The notes under the pieces are model-generated. The model worked only from the letters and a program-made list of their open reading frames with translations, did not search any database and was not told the origin of the DNA. 29,510 nt of DNA from JASJHI01 sp033791105 (GTDB taxonomy: Bacteria > Actinomycetota > Acidimicrobiia > Acidimicrobiales > Ilumatobacteraceae): the NCBI GenBank assembly GCA_033791105.1, contig JASJHI010000386.1:1-29510 (forward strand), given 5' to 3'. Both the position numbers and the translations under genes were made by a program. The stretch's first letter is position 1, and each line of letters opens with the position of its first letter. Shown piece by piece: positions 7,831 to 14,864 of the stretch.

Positions 7831-8648
7831 TGCCGCTCGTCTTCGCCGGCGTCTGCTCACACGCACCGGGCATCACCGGTCGCGCCGACCAGGCTGATCC
7901 CGAGACCCGCGAGGGGTTCTACGCGGCCTTCGACGCGATGCGGCTCTCGCTCGAGGCGGCGCGGCCGGACGCGCTCGTCGTGATCGCCGCCGAGCACTTC
8001 GCCAACTTCTTCATGAACAACATGCCTTCGTTCGCGATCGGCATGGCCAATCACTACGAGGGCCCGATCGAGGACCCCGGTTGGCTCGGCATCGACAAGA
8101 CCCGTGTCCCGGGTGATCGCGAACTGTCGCAACGGCTGATCACCGAGGTGATGAACGGCTCCGATGTCGCGTACGCCGAGGAGTGGCGGTTCGACCACGG
8201 GATCATGGTGCCGCTCCACTTCCTCACACCGCGCTACGACCTCCCGGTCATCCCCGTCAACGTCAACTGCCAGGGGCCACCGCTGACGCCGCTCCATCGG
8301 GCCTGGACCTTCGGCGAGTCGCTGCGCGCGGCCGCCGATGCCGTCCCCGAACGAATCGCCGTCGTCGGAACGGGCGGGATCTCACACTGGCCTGCCACGC
8401 CGGACTCGGGGAAGATCAACGAGGCCTGGGATCACGACTTCCTCGATCGATGGTGCCGCAACGACCGCGACGCATTGCTCGACTACGACGACCTCTCCAT
8501 CTACGCGGACGCCGGGCAGGGCGGCTTCGAGATCCGCACCTTCATCGCCGTGTCGGCGGCAGCGGGCGGAGCGATCGGCACCGTCGACTTCTACGCGCCG
8601 ATCCCGATCTTCGCGGTCGGCTGCACCGTCGCGACATACGCCCTCTGA
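7830..8648 (+). CDS. ligB: LigB-like catalytic subunit of a type II extradiol dioxygenase
   Basis: A 272-residue protein of the LigB superfamily, which opens catechol-type rings with Fe(II) and O2. The active-site set is complete: His11 (CSHAPG) and His56 (AAEHFANF) with Glu234 (GGFEIRT) as metal ligands, His186 (GGISHWPATP) as the catalytic base, and His123 (FDHGIMVPLHF). Together with ligA it would form the two-subunit dioxygenase. Candidate substrates are protocatechuate, gallate or a substituted catechol, and sequence alone does not choose. No ring-opened semialdehyde dehydrogenase (LigC-type) or lactonase is nearby, but a hydratase for meta-cleavage products lies at 10136-10957. It converges on the Rieske oxygenase gene with 31 bases between stop codons. 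Confidence 0.9.
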   Translation: MPLVFAGVCSHAPGITGRADQADPETREGFYAAFDAMRLSLEAARPDALVVIAAEHFANFFMNNMPSFAIGMANHYEGPIEDPGWLGIDKTRVPGDRELSQRLITEVMNGSDVAYAEEWRFDHGIMVPLHFLTPRYDLPVIPVNVNCQGPPLTPLHRAWTFGESLRAAADAVPERIAVVGTGGISHWPATPDSGKINEAWDHDFLDRWCRNDRDALLDYDDLSIYADAGQGGFEIRTFIAVSAAAGGAIGTVDFYAPIPIFAVGCTVATYAL

Positions 8649-8679
8649 CGACAGGCCCACCCGGCCGGCTGCCCAGTGC

Positions 8680-10032
8680 TCAGCGGCGACCCTCGAGGTA
8701 GTCGTTGAGCGTCTCGTGCCAGGCCCGCACTCGGGTCTCCTGACCGGCGAGGTAGGGCTCCTGGTACCCGCGTGACCGTTGTCCCCGCTGCTGCCCACCG
8801 GCCAGCTGCATGTCCTGGAAAATGACCGTGCCCGCCAGCTCGGGCAGGCCGCGGCCGTGATCGAACACCTTGTGTTCGAACTCCGCCTCCACAAGCGGTC
8901 GACGCCCAGCGATCGTCCGCGCAGTTTCGGCTCCCGGAACGGGTATCGCCAGACACCAAAGGTCGAACGTGCACCTCTCGGGATCGGTCGGATGGGGCTC
9001 GGTCCGGAACACCGAGACCGCATCCGGCCGGATGTCGACCGAGACATTCGGGAAGAGCTGGTCGTGGGGGCTGTAAAGGAAGTCCTCCTCGGACAGCCGC
9101 GCGTAGTGCGGGTGCCCTCGCGACGATCCGAGTCGCTTCTTGGCGGCCGCGAGATCGAGCCACCCCTGCGTCACCTTCGTCTCGTAGTCGGGGTACTGGT
9201 CGGGGTCGATATCCCACTGGCGGAGCTGGGCGTCGAACGGATGCGGTTGCTCCTCGGGCACCCGGTCACGCATCGAAGGGCGGAAGAGCTGCATGATGCG
9301 GCTGTGCCCGCTGGGGTAGAACTCGTTGCGACAGTTGAAATGGTCCTGGTCGATGACCGCGGGCACCTGAGGATGTGCTGTACGCACGTGGTAGGACTCA
9401 TTGAAGTTGTCGGGCGCGAACTTCCAGTTCGTCTCGAGCTCGATCTGCATCCACACGACGCGGATCATGTCCTCAGTGGCGTGATTGCGGTAGAGCTCCG
9501 GCCAAGGATGCAGGAACTCGGCCAGCGTCGGCGCAGCGGGGTCCATCGAGTACCAGACGAAGCCGGCCCAGGTGTCGACCGGGAGCTCGACCAGCCGCAC
9601 CTTCCCACAGGGGTCGCCCTGGGGGAAGTCGTCGGGATCGGGAACGACCTGCAAGGTGCCATCGGTGCCCCAGATCCAGCCGTGATACGGACAGGCGAAT
9701 GACTGCTGATGCCCGTCTCCCCAGACGAGTCGTTGGCCGCGGTGACCGCAGACGTTGTGAAAGGCGCGCAACGAGCCGTCACCCTGCCTGACAACGATGA
9801 CCGACTCGCTCATGAAGTCGTGCACGATGTAGTCGCCTGCCTCCGGCAGCTGGGTCACCAGACCAGCGATGTGCCAGACCCGCGTCCACATGTGGTCCCA
9901 TTCGCGCTGCATGAACTCGCGAGAGTGGTACCGCGCGCCATCGATCGGATCACCGCGCAAGAAGTCGTCGTTACCGGCGTCGATTGCGAGCGGGTGGAGA
10001 GGTGGCCTCGGATCGATTGGTATTGCCGTCAT
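8680..10032 (-). CDS. Rieske non-heme iron oxygenase, alpha subunit
   Basis: A 450-residue aromatic-ring-hydroxylating-type oxygenase. The Rieske [2Fe-2S] ligands are Cys95, His97 (NVCGHRGQR) and Cys114, His117 (FACPYHGWIWG). The catalytic iron site is NESYHVRTAHPQ with His215 and His220, completed by Asp407 (FQDMQL). The position that usually holds the Asp linking Rieske and catalytic centres is Glu212. Such enzymes use electrons from a ferredoxin or reductase to hydroxylate or demethylate a substrate; no beta subunit, ferredoxin or reductase gene lies nearby, so partners must come from elsewhere. The start at 10032 follows a G-rich stretch (CGGGGG); an ATG at 10071 would add a basic extension. 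It is 103 bases downstream of the hydratase gene, with a hairpin between, so it may be a separate transcript. Confidence 0.9.
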   Translation of the reverse strand: MTAIPIDPRPPLHPLAIDAGNDDFLRGDPIDGARYHSREFMQREWDHMWTRVWHIAGLVTQLPEAGDYIVHDFMSESVIVVRQGDGSLRAFHNVCGHRGQRLVWGDGHQQSFACPYHGWIWGTDGTLQVVPDPDDFPQGDPCGKVRLVELPVDTWAGFVWYSMDPAAPTLAEFLHPWPELYRNHATEDMIRVVWMQIELETNWKFAPDNFNESYHVRTAHPQVPAVIDQDHFNCRNEFYPSGHSRIMQLFRPSMRDRVPEEQPHPFDAQLRQWDIDPDQYPDYETKVTQGWLDLAAAKKRLGSSRGHPHYARLSEEDFLYSPHDQLFPNVSVDIRPDAVSVFRTEPHPTDPERCTFDLWCLAIPVPGAETARTIAGRRPLVEAEFEHKVFDHGRGLPELAGTVIFQDMQLAGGQQRGQRSRGYQEPYLAGQETRVRAWHETLNDYLEGRR

Positions 10033-10113
10033 GACACCCCCGAGTCGCCTGGTTCTCGACGACGATACCAACGCCGGACCAACTCACGAGAGCCTCGACC
10101 GCACGGCACACAT

Positions 10114-10131
10114 CGTCGGCGTCGGCCGACG
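10114..10131 (-). terminator. GC-rich hairpin after the long respiratory operon
   Basis: On the minus strand CGTCGGC-CGAC-GCCGACG forms a perfect 7-bp stem with a 4-base loop, starting 4 bases beyond the stop codon of the hydratase gene. There is no T-tract, which is common for actinobacterial terminators. It may end or attenuate transcription before the Rieske oxygenase gene. Confidence 0.4.
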
Positions 10132-10135
10132 GACC

Positions 10136-10957
10136 TCAGACGATGGCGAGTTCGATCACGCCGAGTTGACCGAAGTCGATGCGGAACTCGTCGCCCGGAC
10201 GGCAGTCGACCGGCCGGGTGAACGACCCGGCGAGGATCGTCTCGCCGGCGAGGAGTGGGATGCCCAGACCGTGCAGCCGGTTGGCCAGCCAGACCACACC
10301 CATCGTCGGGTCGTTCAACACACCTGCGCCGAGCCCGGTCTCCTCCACGACGCCATTGCGTTCGAGGATGGCACCCGCCCATCGCAACTCGCCGGCGCGT
10401 GCCCGTTCGGGATCGATGCGTGACGCGCCGATCACGATCCCCGCGTCGGCGGCGTTGTCGGCAATCGTGTCGCGCACCGTCCGCGTCGCGCCGTCGTCGG
10501 GATGCACACGATGCGAGCGGGCATCGATCAGTTCGAGCGCCGGCACGATGTGGTCCGTCGCGTCGAGGACCTCGCCGACGGTGACGTCAGCCCGATCGAG
10601 ATTCGCATCGAGCACGTAGGCGAACTCGACTTCGATCTTCGGATCGAGATGCCGCGCCGAGTCGACCGTCGCGCCGGACTCGAGGAACATGTAGTCGAAC
10701 AGGACCCCGAAGTCGGGTTCGTCGATCTTCATCGCCTGCTGCATCGCCCGGCTCGTGAGGCCGATCTTGTGGCCGCGCACGACCGCCCCTGCGGCCACCT
10801 GCAACTCGATCCATGCGGCCTGGACCGCATACGCGTCGTCCAACGTCATCCCGGTATGCCGGCGCGACGGCGGGTCGATCGGCACGGCCGTACGTCGGGC
10901 GCGCTCGTGGTCGGCCGCGAGCTGCGCGATCTCCACCTCCGAGAGCGTGCGGGTCAT
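10136..10957 (-). CDS. 2-oxohept-4-ene-1,7-dioate hydratase-like / 2-keto-4-pentenoate hydratase family
   Basis: A 273-residue protein of the MhpD/HpaH hydratase family within the FAH-like superfamily. The segment GHKIGLTSRAMQQAMKIDEP followed by DFGVLFDYMF is close to HpaH-type enzymes of homoprotocatechuate breakdown. The metal site is visible as Glu109 and Glu111 (PKIEVEFAYVL) with Glu142 (PALELIDAR). It would add water to a 2-oxo-4-enoate formed after meta ring cleavage, giving a 4-hydroxy-2-oxo acid for aldolase cleavage. No aldolase is present locally. The ATG at 10957 overlaps the ctaG stop by four bases (ATGA), so a catabolic enzyme is translated directly behind a cytochrome oxidase assembly gene. 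It is the last gene of the long minus-strand operon. Confidence 0.88.
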   Translation of the reverse strand: MTRTLSEVEIAQLAADHERARRTAVPIDPPSRRHTGMTLDDAYAVQAAWIELQVAAGAVVRGHKIGLTSRAMQQAMKIDEPDFGVLFDYMFLESGATVDSARHLDPKIEVEFAYVLDANLDRADVTVGEVLDATDHIVPALELIDARSHRVHPDDGATRTVRDTIADNAADAGIVIGASRIDPERARAGELRWAGAILERNGVVEETGLGAGVLNDPTMGVVWLANRLHGLGIPLLAGETILAGSFTRPVDCRPGDEFRIDFGQLGVIELAIV

Positions 10958-11811
10958 CCCGGCGATGTCCCGCCCGCTGCACGCCGTGTGGTGTGGTGTG
11001 CAGTCGTGCCGGTCGGGGGGACCGCGGCTGCCCGGTCGGTGAGCGCTTCGGTGCGACGGGCCAGCCGCTCCTCGGCCGAGGCCCAGATCCAGACGCTCGA
11101 GAGCAACAGCGGGAGCGTCAGTCCCATACCTCCCGCCCACATGAACGAGGCGGCGCGCCGTTGATCGTCGAGCGCCGCGTCGGCGCCGAGCGACTCGAGA
11201 TACGTCGGTACCAGCGGTTGACTCGCCGACAGCAAGACGACCCCGAGGAGCGCCGTGCCGCCGATGACACCCATCGCCGCGCCGACCCTTGCCGCGCCGA
11301 CCCGTTGCGCCGGGGCCTGGATCGCCGCCCACAGCGCGACGGCACTCCCCACATAGGCAAGGTGTTCGAGATCGTGAACGAACCGATTGCCCAACGCCCG
11401 TTCGTAGATCTGCGTGAGGTGTGTCAGGTACAGCACACCGAGAAACAGCAGCGGCGCGAGAAGAACGCCGTTGCGGTGCCACCATCGAGCCACGCTCCGC
11501 TCGCCGGGCCGGACACGCACCGTGAACAGCTCGCGGATCGTACGGACCGGCTGGGCGACGACGAACAGCGGAGCGGCCACCACGATGAGGCCGAGGTGTT
11601 GACCCATGTGTCCCGTGAACGATCGCGCTGCCCAGACCTCGACGACCGGTGCGGTCGCGGCGAGCGTCGCGACGATCGCAGTGGCCCACGCCGCAAGACG
11701 CGTCACGGACGCATCGCGGCGCCGTAGCCAGCCGAGCCCATAGACGCCGAGCGCACCACATCCGGCGACGATCAGAAGCAGGTGTTCGGCAGGTGAAGTG
11801 TGCGCTGTCAT
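10954..11811 (-). CDS. ctaG: Cytochrome c oxidase assembly protein, CtaG (caa3) family
   Basis: A 285-residue polytopic membrane protein with about seven hydrophobic helices. It has SFTGHMGQHLGLIVVAAPLF and VLYLTHLTQIYERAL, followed by the VHDLEHLAY helix; these histidine-bearing helices are the signature of the caa3_CtaG family, implicated in copper delivery or assembly of the oxidase. The C-terminus after the last helix is Arg/Thr/Ala-rich and soluble. It lies 19 bases behind ctaF in the oxidase operon, which fits an assembly role, and overlaps the hydratase gene by four bases. The ribosome site before 11811 is weak. It is distinct from the unrelated CtaG of the Cox11 family. Confidence 0.87.
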   Translation of the reverse strand: MTAHTSPAEHLLLIVAGCGALGVYGLGWLRRRDASVTRLAAWATAIVATLAATAPVVEVWAARSFTGHMGQHLGLIVVAAPLFVVAQPVRTIRELFTVRVRPGERSVARWWHRNGVLLAPLLFLGVLYLTHLTQIYERALGNRFVHDLEHLAYVGSAVALWAAIQAPAQRVGAARVGAAMGVIGGTALLGVVLLSASQPLVPTYLESLGADAALDDQRRAASFMWAGGMGLTLPLLLSSVWIWASAEERLARRTEALTDRAAAVPPTGTTAHHTTRRAAGGTSPG

Positions 11812-11830
11812 GGCGACGGAACCACCGTCG

Positions 11831-12211
11831 TCACGTGTCGGTGTCGCGGACGAGAAGGAGTACCTGCGAAGCCACGATCGCCAGGCCGATCATGCTCAGC
11901 CACGAGCCGATCGCGATGCCGAGCATGATGGATGCCGTGCCGAAGGCGAGCGCGATCGGCCGCAGACTCGTCGTCGGATAGATCCCGATGATGCCGGACA
12001 GATCGCTGGCGTCGGTCTCCGCCTGATCCTCGACCCGGGGCGCGTTGCGGCGCGTCCAGTCCCAGGTCCAACCGGCGACGAGACCGCCGAGGCCCGCGCC
12101 GCCGAACAACAACACGATTCCTGCCGGCTCGCCACCGAACGCGATGTAGACGACACCCATCAACGCGAAATAGACGACGACCAACGACCACAGGATGGCT
12201 TCGACCCTCAT
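11831..12211 (-). CDS. ctaF: Cytochrome c oxidase subunit IV, actinobacterial CtaF type
   Basis: A 126-residue protein with four predicted transmembrane helices (about 4-23, 30-48, 84-101 and 104-120), with the segment RRNAPRVEDQAETDASDLSG between helices two and three. Length, topology and position directly after ctaD match the small subunit IV restricted to actinobacterial aa3 oxidases. It has no redox centre and probably stabilises the bc1-aa3 supercomplex. The start at 12211 overlaps the ctaD stop by four bases (ATGA). The frame runs open far upstream antisense-like through ctaD, but that part has no protein-like features. Confidence 0.85.
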   Translation of the reverse strand: MRVEAILWSLVVVYFALMGVVYIAFGGEPAGIVLLFGGAGLGGLVAGWTWDWTRRNAPRVEDQAETDASDLSGIIGIYPTTSLRPIALAFGTASIMLGIAIGSWLSMIGLAIVASQVLLLVRDTDT

Positions 12212-14139
12212 GGCGAGTCCGCCGCATCGTCGGATTCGCCCGCACCGTCTCCGGACGCGTCCCGATCCCGGAGCGCGCGGCCCGGTTGCTCGGTCGGTCC
12301 GGTGTGCGCGGTCGGTTCGTCGTCGGGGTGCAACGACCATTGGTGCAGCGGGAGCCAGTGCTCGTCGTGCTCCTTGCGCGCGTCCCACGCGTCCGAGGTC
12401 CCGGACGCGCCGACGTCGTCGTAGTTGAGCCACCGGAAGTCGAACACCGGACGCTCGGAGCGGATCGGTGGCAACCAGGAGAAGTTGTGCTCCGCGGGCG
12501 GCGACGTGGTGGCCCATTCGAGGGTGTTGGCGTGCCAGGGGTCGGCGCCGGCTGTGGGCTTGCGACGGAACGACTGCACGATCGAGATCGCGAACGGGAT
12601 GAACGACAGCACCAGCACCACGTAGCCCAGCGACGCGATCTGGTTCCAGCGTTCGAAGTTGCCGATCGGCCGGTAGTCGGCGGTGCGCCGCGCCATGCCC
12701 TCGCGGCCGAGGAAGTGCATGAAGAAGAACGTCATGTTGAAACCGACCATCAACATCCAGAAGTGGACGGTGCCGAGCCGTTCGGAGAGGAAACGGCCGG
12801 TGACCTTCGGCCACCAGAAGTAGATCGCAGAGAAGAGCGCGAACACGACGGTGCCGCCCATGACGTAGTGGAAGTGGGCGACGACGAAGTACGAGTCGGA
12901 GAGATGGAAGTCGAGTGTCGGCGAGGCCAGGATGATTCCGGTCATCCCTCCCCCGACGAACGTGACGAGGAAACCGATCGCGAACTTCATCGGCGCGGCG
13001 AAATCGATCGAACCACCCCACATCGTTCCGATCCAGTTGAACACCTTCACCCCGGTCGGTACGGCGATGAGCACCGACGTCAACGCGAAGAACTGCAGGA
13101 CCACCTCGCCGGTGACGAACATGTGGTGCGCCCACACCGACGTCGAGAGGGCGCCGATCGTCAGCGTCGCGAGGACGAGCCCCTTGTACCCGAACGTCGG
13201 CCGTCGCGAGAAGACGGAGAACACCTCTGTGACCACGCCGAAGAACGGCAGAGCGACGATGTACACCTCGGGGTGCCCGAAGAACCAGAACAGGTGCTGC
13301 CAGAGAATCGGGGAGCCGCCGTTCACCGGATCGAAGAAGTGGGTGCCGAACGTGCGATCGGCGAGCAGCATCAACAACGCACCCGACAGCACGGGGAACG
13401 CGAGCAGCACCATGAACGCCGTGATGAACAGGTTCCAGGTGAGGATCGGCATCCGGAACAACGTCATCCCGGGCGTGCGCAGCATCGTGACCGTCGCGAT
13501 GACGTTGACCGCGGTGAGCGTGCCGGACGTGCCGGTGAGGATGATCGACACGATCCACAGGTCGGCCCCGAGACCTGGCGATCCCTGGACGCCTGACAGC
13601 GGCGGATAGGCGAACCAGCCGAACGAGGCACCACCGCCGTCGGTGACGAACCCGAGCAGCATGATGGCGCCACCGAAGATGTAGAGCCAGAACGAGAAAG
13701 CGTTGAGCCGCGGGAAAGCGAGGTCCGGTGCACCGATCTGGAGCGGCAGCAGGTAGTTCGCCAACCCGAAACCGAACGGCACCGCGAAGAGGTACACCAT
13801 CACGCTGCCGTGGATCGTGAAGACGCTGTTGTAGGTCTCGGCGCTGACGATCTGGAGGCCAGGCTCGGCGAGTTCGGCACGGATGATCCCGGCCAGCGAA
13901 CCGCCGATCATCAAGAAGATCAGCGACGCGACGACGTAGGCGACACCGAGCGCCTTGTGGTCGGTGGTGGTGATCCAACCGACGATCGAACGCGGCAGTC
14001 CGGTGTGCCCCGCGCCGTTTCCCTGTACGAAGTCGTCGATCTCGAGGATCCCGCTCGCCGGCGGCTGCCAGCCCTCATGACCCCCAGATTGTTCGGGCGG
14101 TTCGGGCTGCTCGTGCTGGCGGGGATCGGTGGCCGTCAT
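12208..14139 (-). CDS. ctaD: Cytochrome c oxidase subunit I (aa3 type)
   Basis: A 643-residue heme-copper oxidase core subunit with 12 expected helices. Heme a ligands are His110 (TIHGSVMVY) and His424, the heme a3 ligand is His422 (AHFHYVMGG), and CuB is bound by His289 (GHPEVY), His338 and His339 (WAHHMF). Tyr293 is placed for the His-Tyr crosslink, Glu291 of HPEV marks the A1 proton-channel type, and Lys365 (PTGVKVF) belongs to the K channel. It reduces O2 to water and pumps protons. An extended, mostly polar N-terminus of about 50 residues and an acidic C-terminal tail flank the core. The ATG at 14139 overlaps the ctaC stop by four bases (ATGA). Confidence 0.97.
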   Translation of the reverse strand: MTATDPRQHEQPEPPEQSGGHEGWQPPASGILEIDDFVQGNGAGHTGLPRSIVGWITTTDHKALGVAYVVASLIFLMIGGSLAGIIRAELAEPGLQIVSAETYNSVFTIHGSVMVYLFAVPFGFGLANYLLPLQIGAPDLAFPRLNAFSFWLYIFGGAIMLLGFVTDGGGASFGWFAYPPLSGVQGSPGLGADLWIVSIILTGTSGTLTAVNVIATVTMLRTPGMTLFRMPILTWNLFITAFMVLLAFPVLSGALLMLLADRTFGTHFFDPVNGGSPILWQHLFWFFGHPEVYIVALPFFGVVTEVFSVFSRRPTFGYKGLVLATLTIGALSTSVWAHHMFVTGEVVLQFFALTSVLIAVPTGVKVFNWIGTMWGGSIDFAAPMKFAIGFLVTFVGGGMTGIILASPTLDFHLSDSYFVVAHFHYVMGGTVVFALFSAIYFWWPKVTGRFLSERLGTVHFWMLMVGFNMTFFFMHFLGREGMARRTADYRPIGNFERWNQIASLGYVVLVLSFIPFAISIVQSFRRKPTAGADPWHANTLEWATTSPPAEHNFSWLPPIRSERPVFDFRWLNYDDVGASGTSDAWDARKEHDEHWLPLHQWSLHPDDEPTAHTGPTEQPGRALRDRDASGDGAGESDDAADSP

Positions 14140-14864
14140 GTGTCACCCTCCGTGTCGTCCCCGGCCGCCGTCGAACCCGATGCGGGTTCCACGAGACCGG
14201 CTGCAGCTGCCTGCTCGGCCAGCCACGCATCGAAGTCGGACGGCGCGAGCACGCGCACACCGAAGCGCATGAACGCATGGTCGAGACCGCAGTACTCGGC
14301 ACACACGCCGGCGTTCACGTAGTTGCCGACCCGGTCACCGACGTCGACGGTGAAACTGCTCGGACTGCCCGGGATGATGTCGCGCTTGAACCGGAACGCG
14401 GTGACCCAGAACGAGTGAACGACGTCGAGCGAACGAAGGTCGAACTGCACGGTGGAGTTGGCCGGCAGCACGAGTTCGGGCGTCTCGTCGCCCGGCCCTC
14501 CGATGACCGCGACACCTGCATCGGGATACTCGAACGACCACTGCCACTGGAACGCCGTGACGTCGACGATCAGGTCGGGATCGCCGTCGGAGTCCTCGAC
14601 CGCGTTGATGCTGACGACGGTGATCGCGAACAGCACGAGCACGACGAGCAGCGGCACCACCGTGTACGTGATCTCGATCGGAATGTTGTAGTGCTTCTGT
14701 CTCGGGAGCTGATCGTCGCGGCGCCGATACCGGATGATGACGTAGAGGATGATCGCCACGACGAACACGACCACCGCGAGTCCGAGGTACAGGAACAGGT
14801 CCCAGATCCGGTCGATGTCACCCGCCTGATCGGTGATCGGCGGATCGAGCGCGGAGCCGATCAC
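14136..14864 (-). CDS. ctaC: Cytochrome c oxidase subunit II (CuA protein)
   Basis: A 242-residue subunit with two transmembrane helices (about 22-45 and 66-88) and an external cupredoxin domain. The CuA site is complete: His150 (VVHSFWV), then Cys188, Glu190, Cys192, His196 and Met199 in CAEYCGLDHAFM. The aromatic electron-entry motif FQWQWSFEYP is at 105-114. It accepts electrons from the diheme cytochrome QcrC and passes them to CtaD. It starts with GTG at 14864, overlapping the qcrB stop (GTGA); no better upstream start exists, so the protein has no lipoprotein signal peptide and is shorter than many actinobacterial homologs. The C-terminal tail is Gly/Asp/Ser-rich. Confidence 0.95.
   Translation of the reverse strand: MIGSALDPPITDQAGDIDRIWDLFLYLGLAVVVFVVAIILYVIIRYRRRDDQLPRQKHYNIPIEITYTVVPLLVVLVLFAITVVSINAVEDSDGDPDLIVDVTAFQWQWSFEYPDAGVAVIGGPGDETPELVLPANSTVQFDLRSLDVVHSFWVTAFRFKRDIIPGSPSSFTVDVGDRVGNYVNAGVCAEYCGLDHAFMRFGVRVLAPSDFDAWLAEQAAAAGLVEPASGSTAAGDDTEGDT

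Noticed and set aside
8649..8679. Terminator between ligB and the Rieske oxygenase gene
   Set aside because: Only a short CCGGCCGG palindrome is present, with no stable stem-loop or T-tract.
12286..13596. Long plus-strand open frame opposite ctaD
   Set aside because: Antisense shadow of ctaD; the composition (His, Arg, Glu-rich) is unlike a folded protein, and no ribosome site was seen.
12212..13978. Long upstream extension of ctaF through ctaD
   Set aside because: The same-strand frame is open but Arg/His-rich and overlaps the whole oxidase core gene; the ATGA overlap start at 12211 fits the family length.
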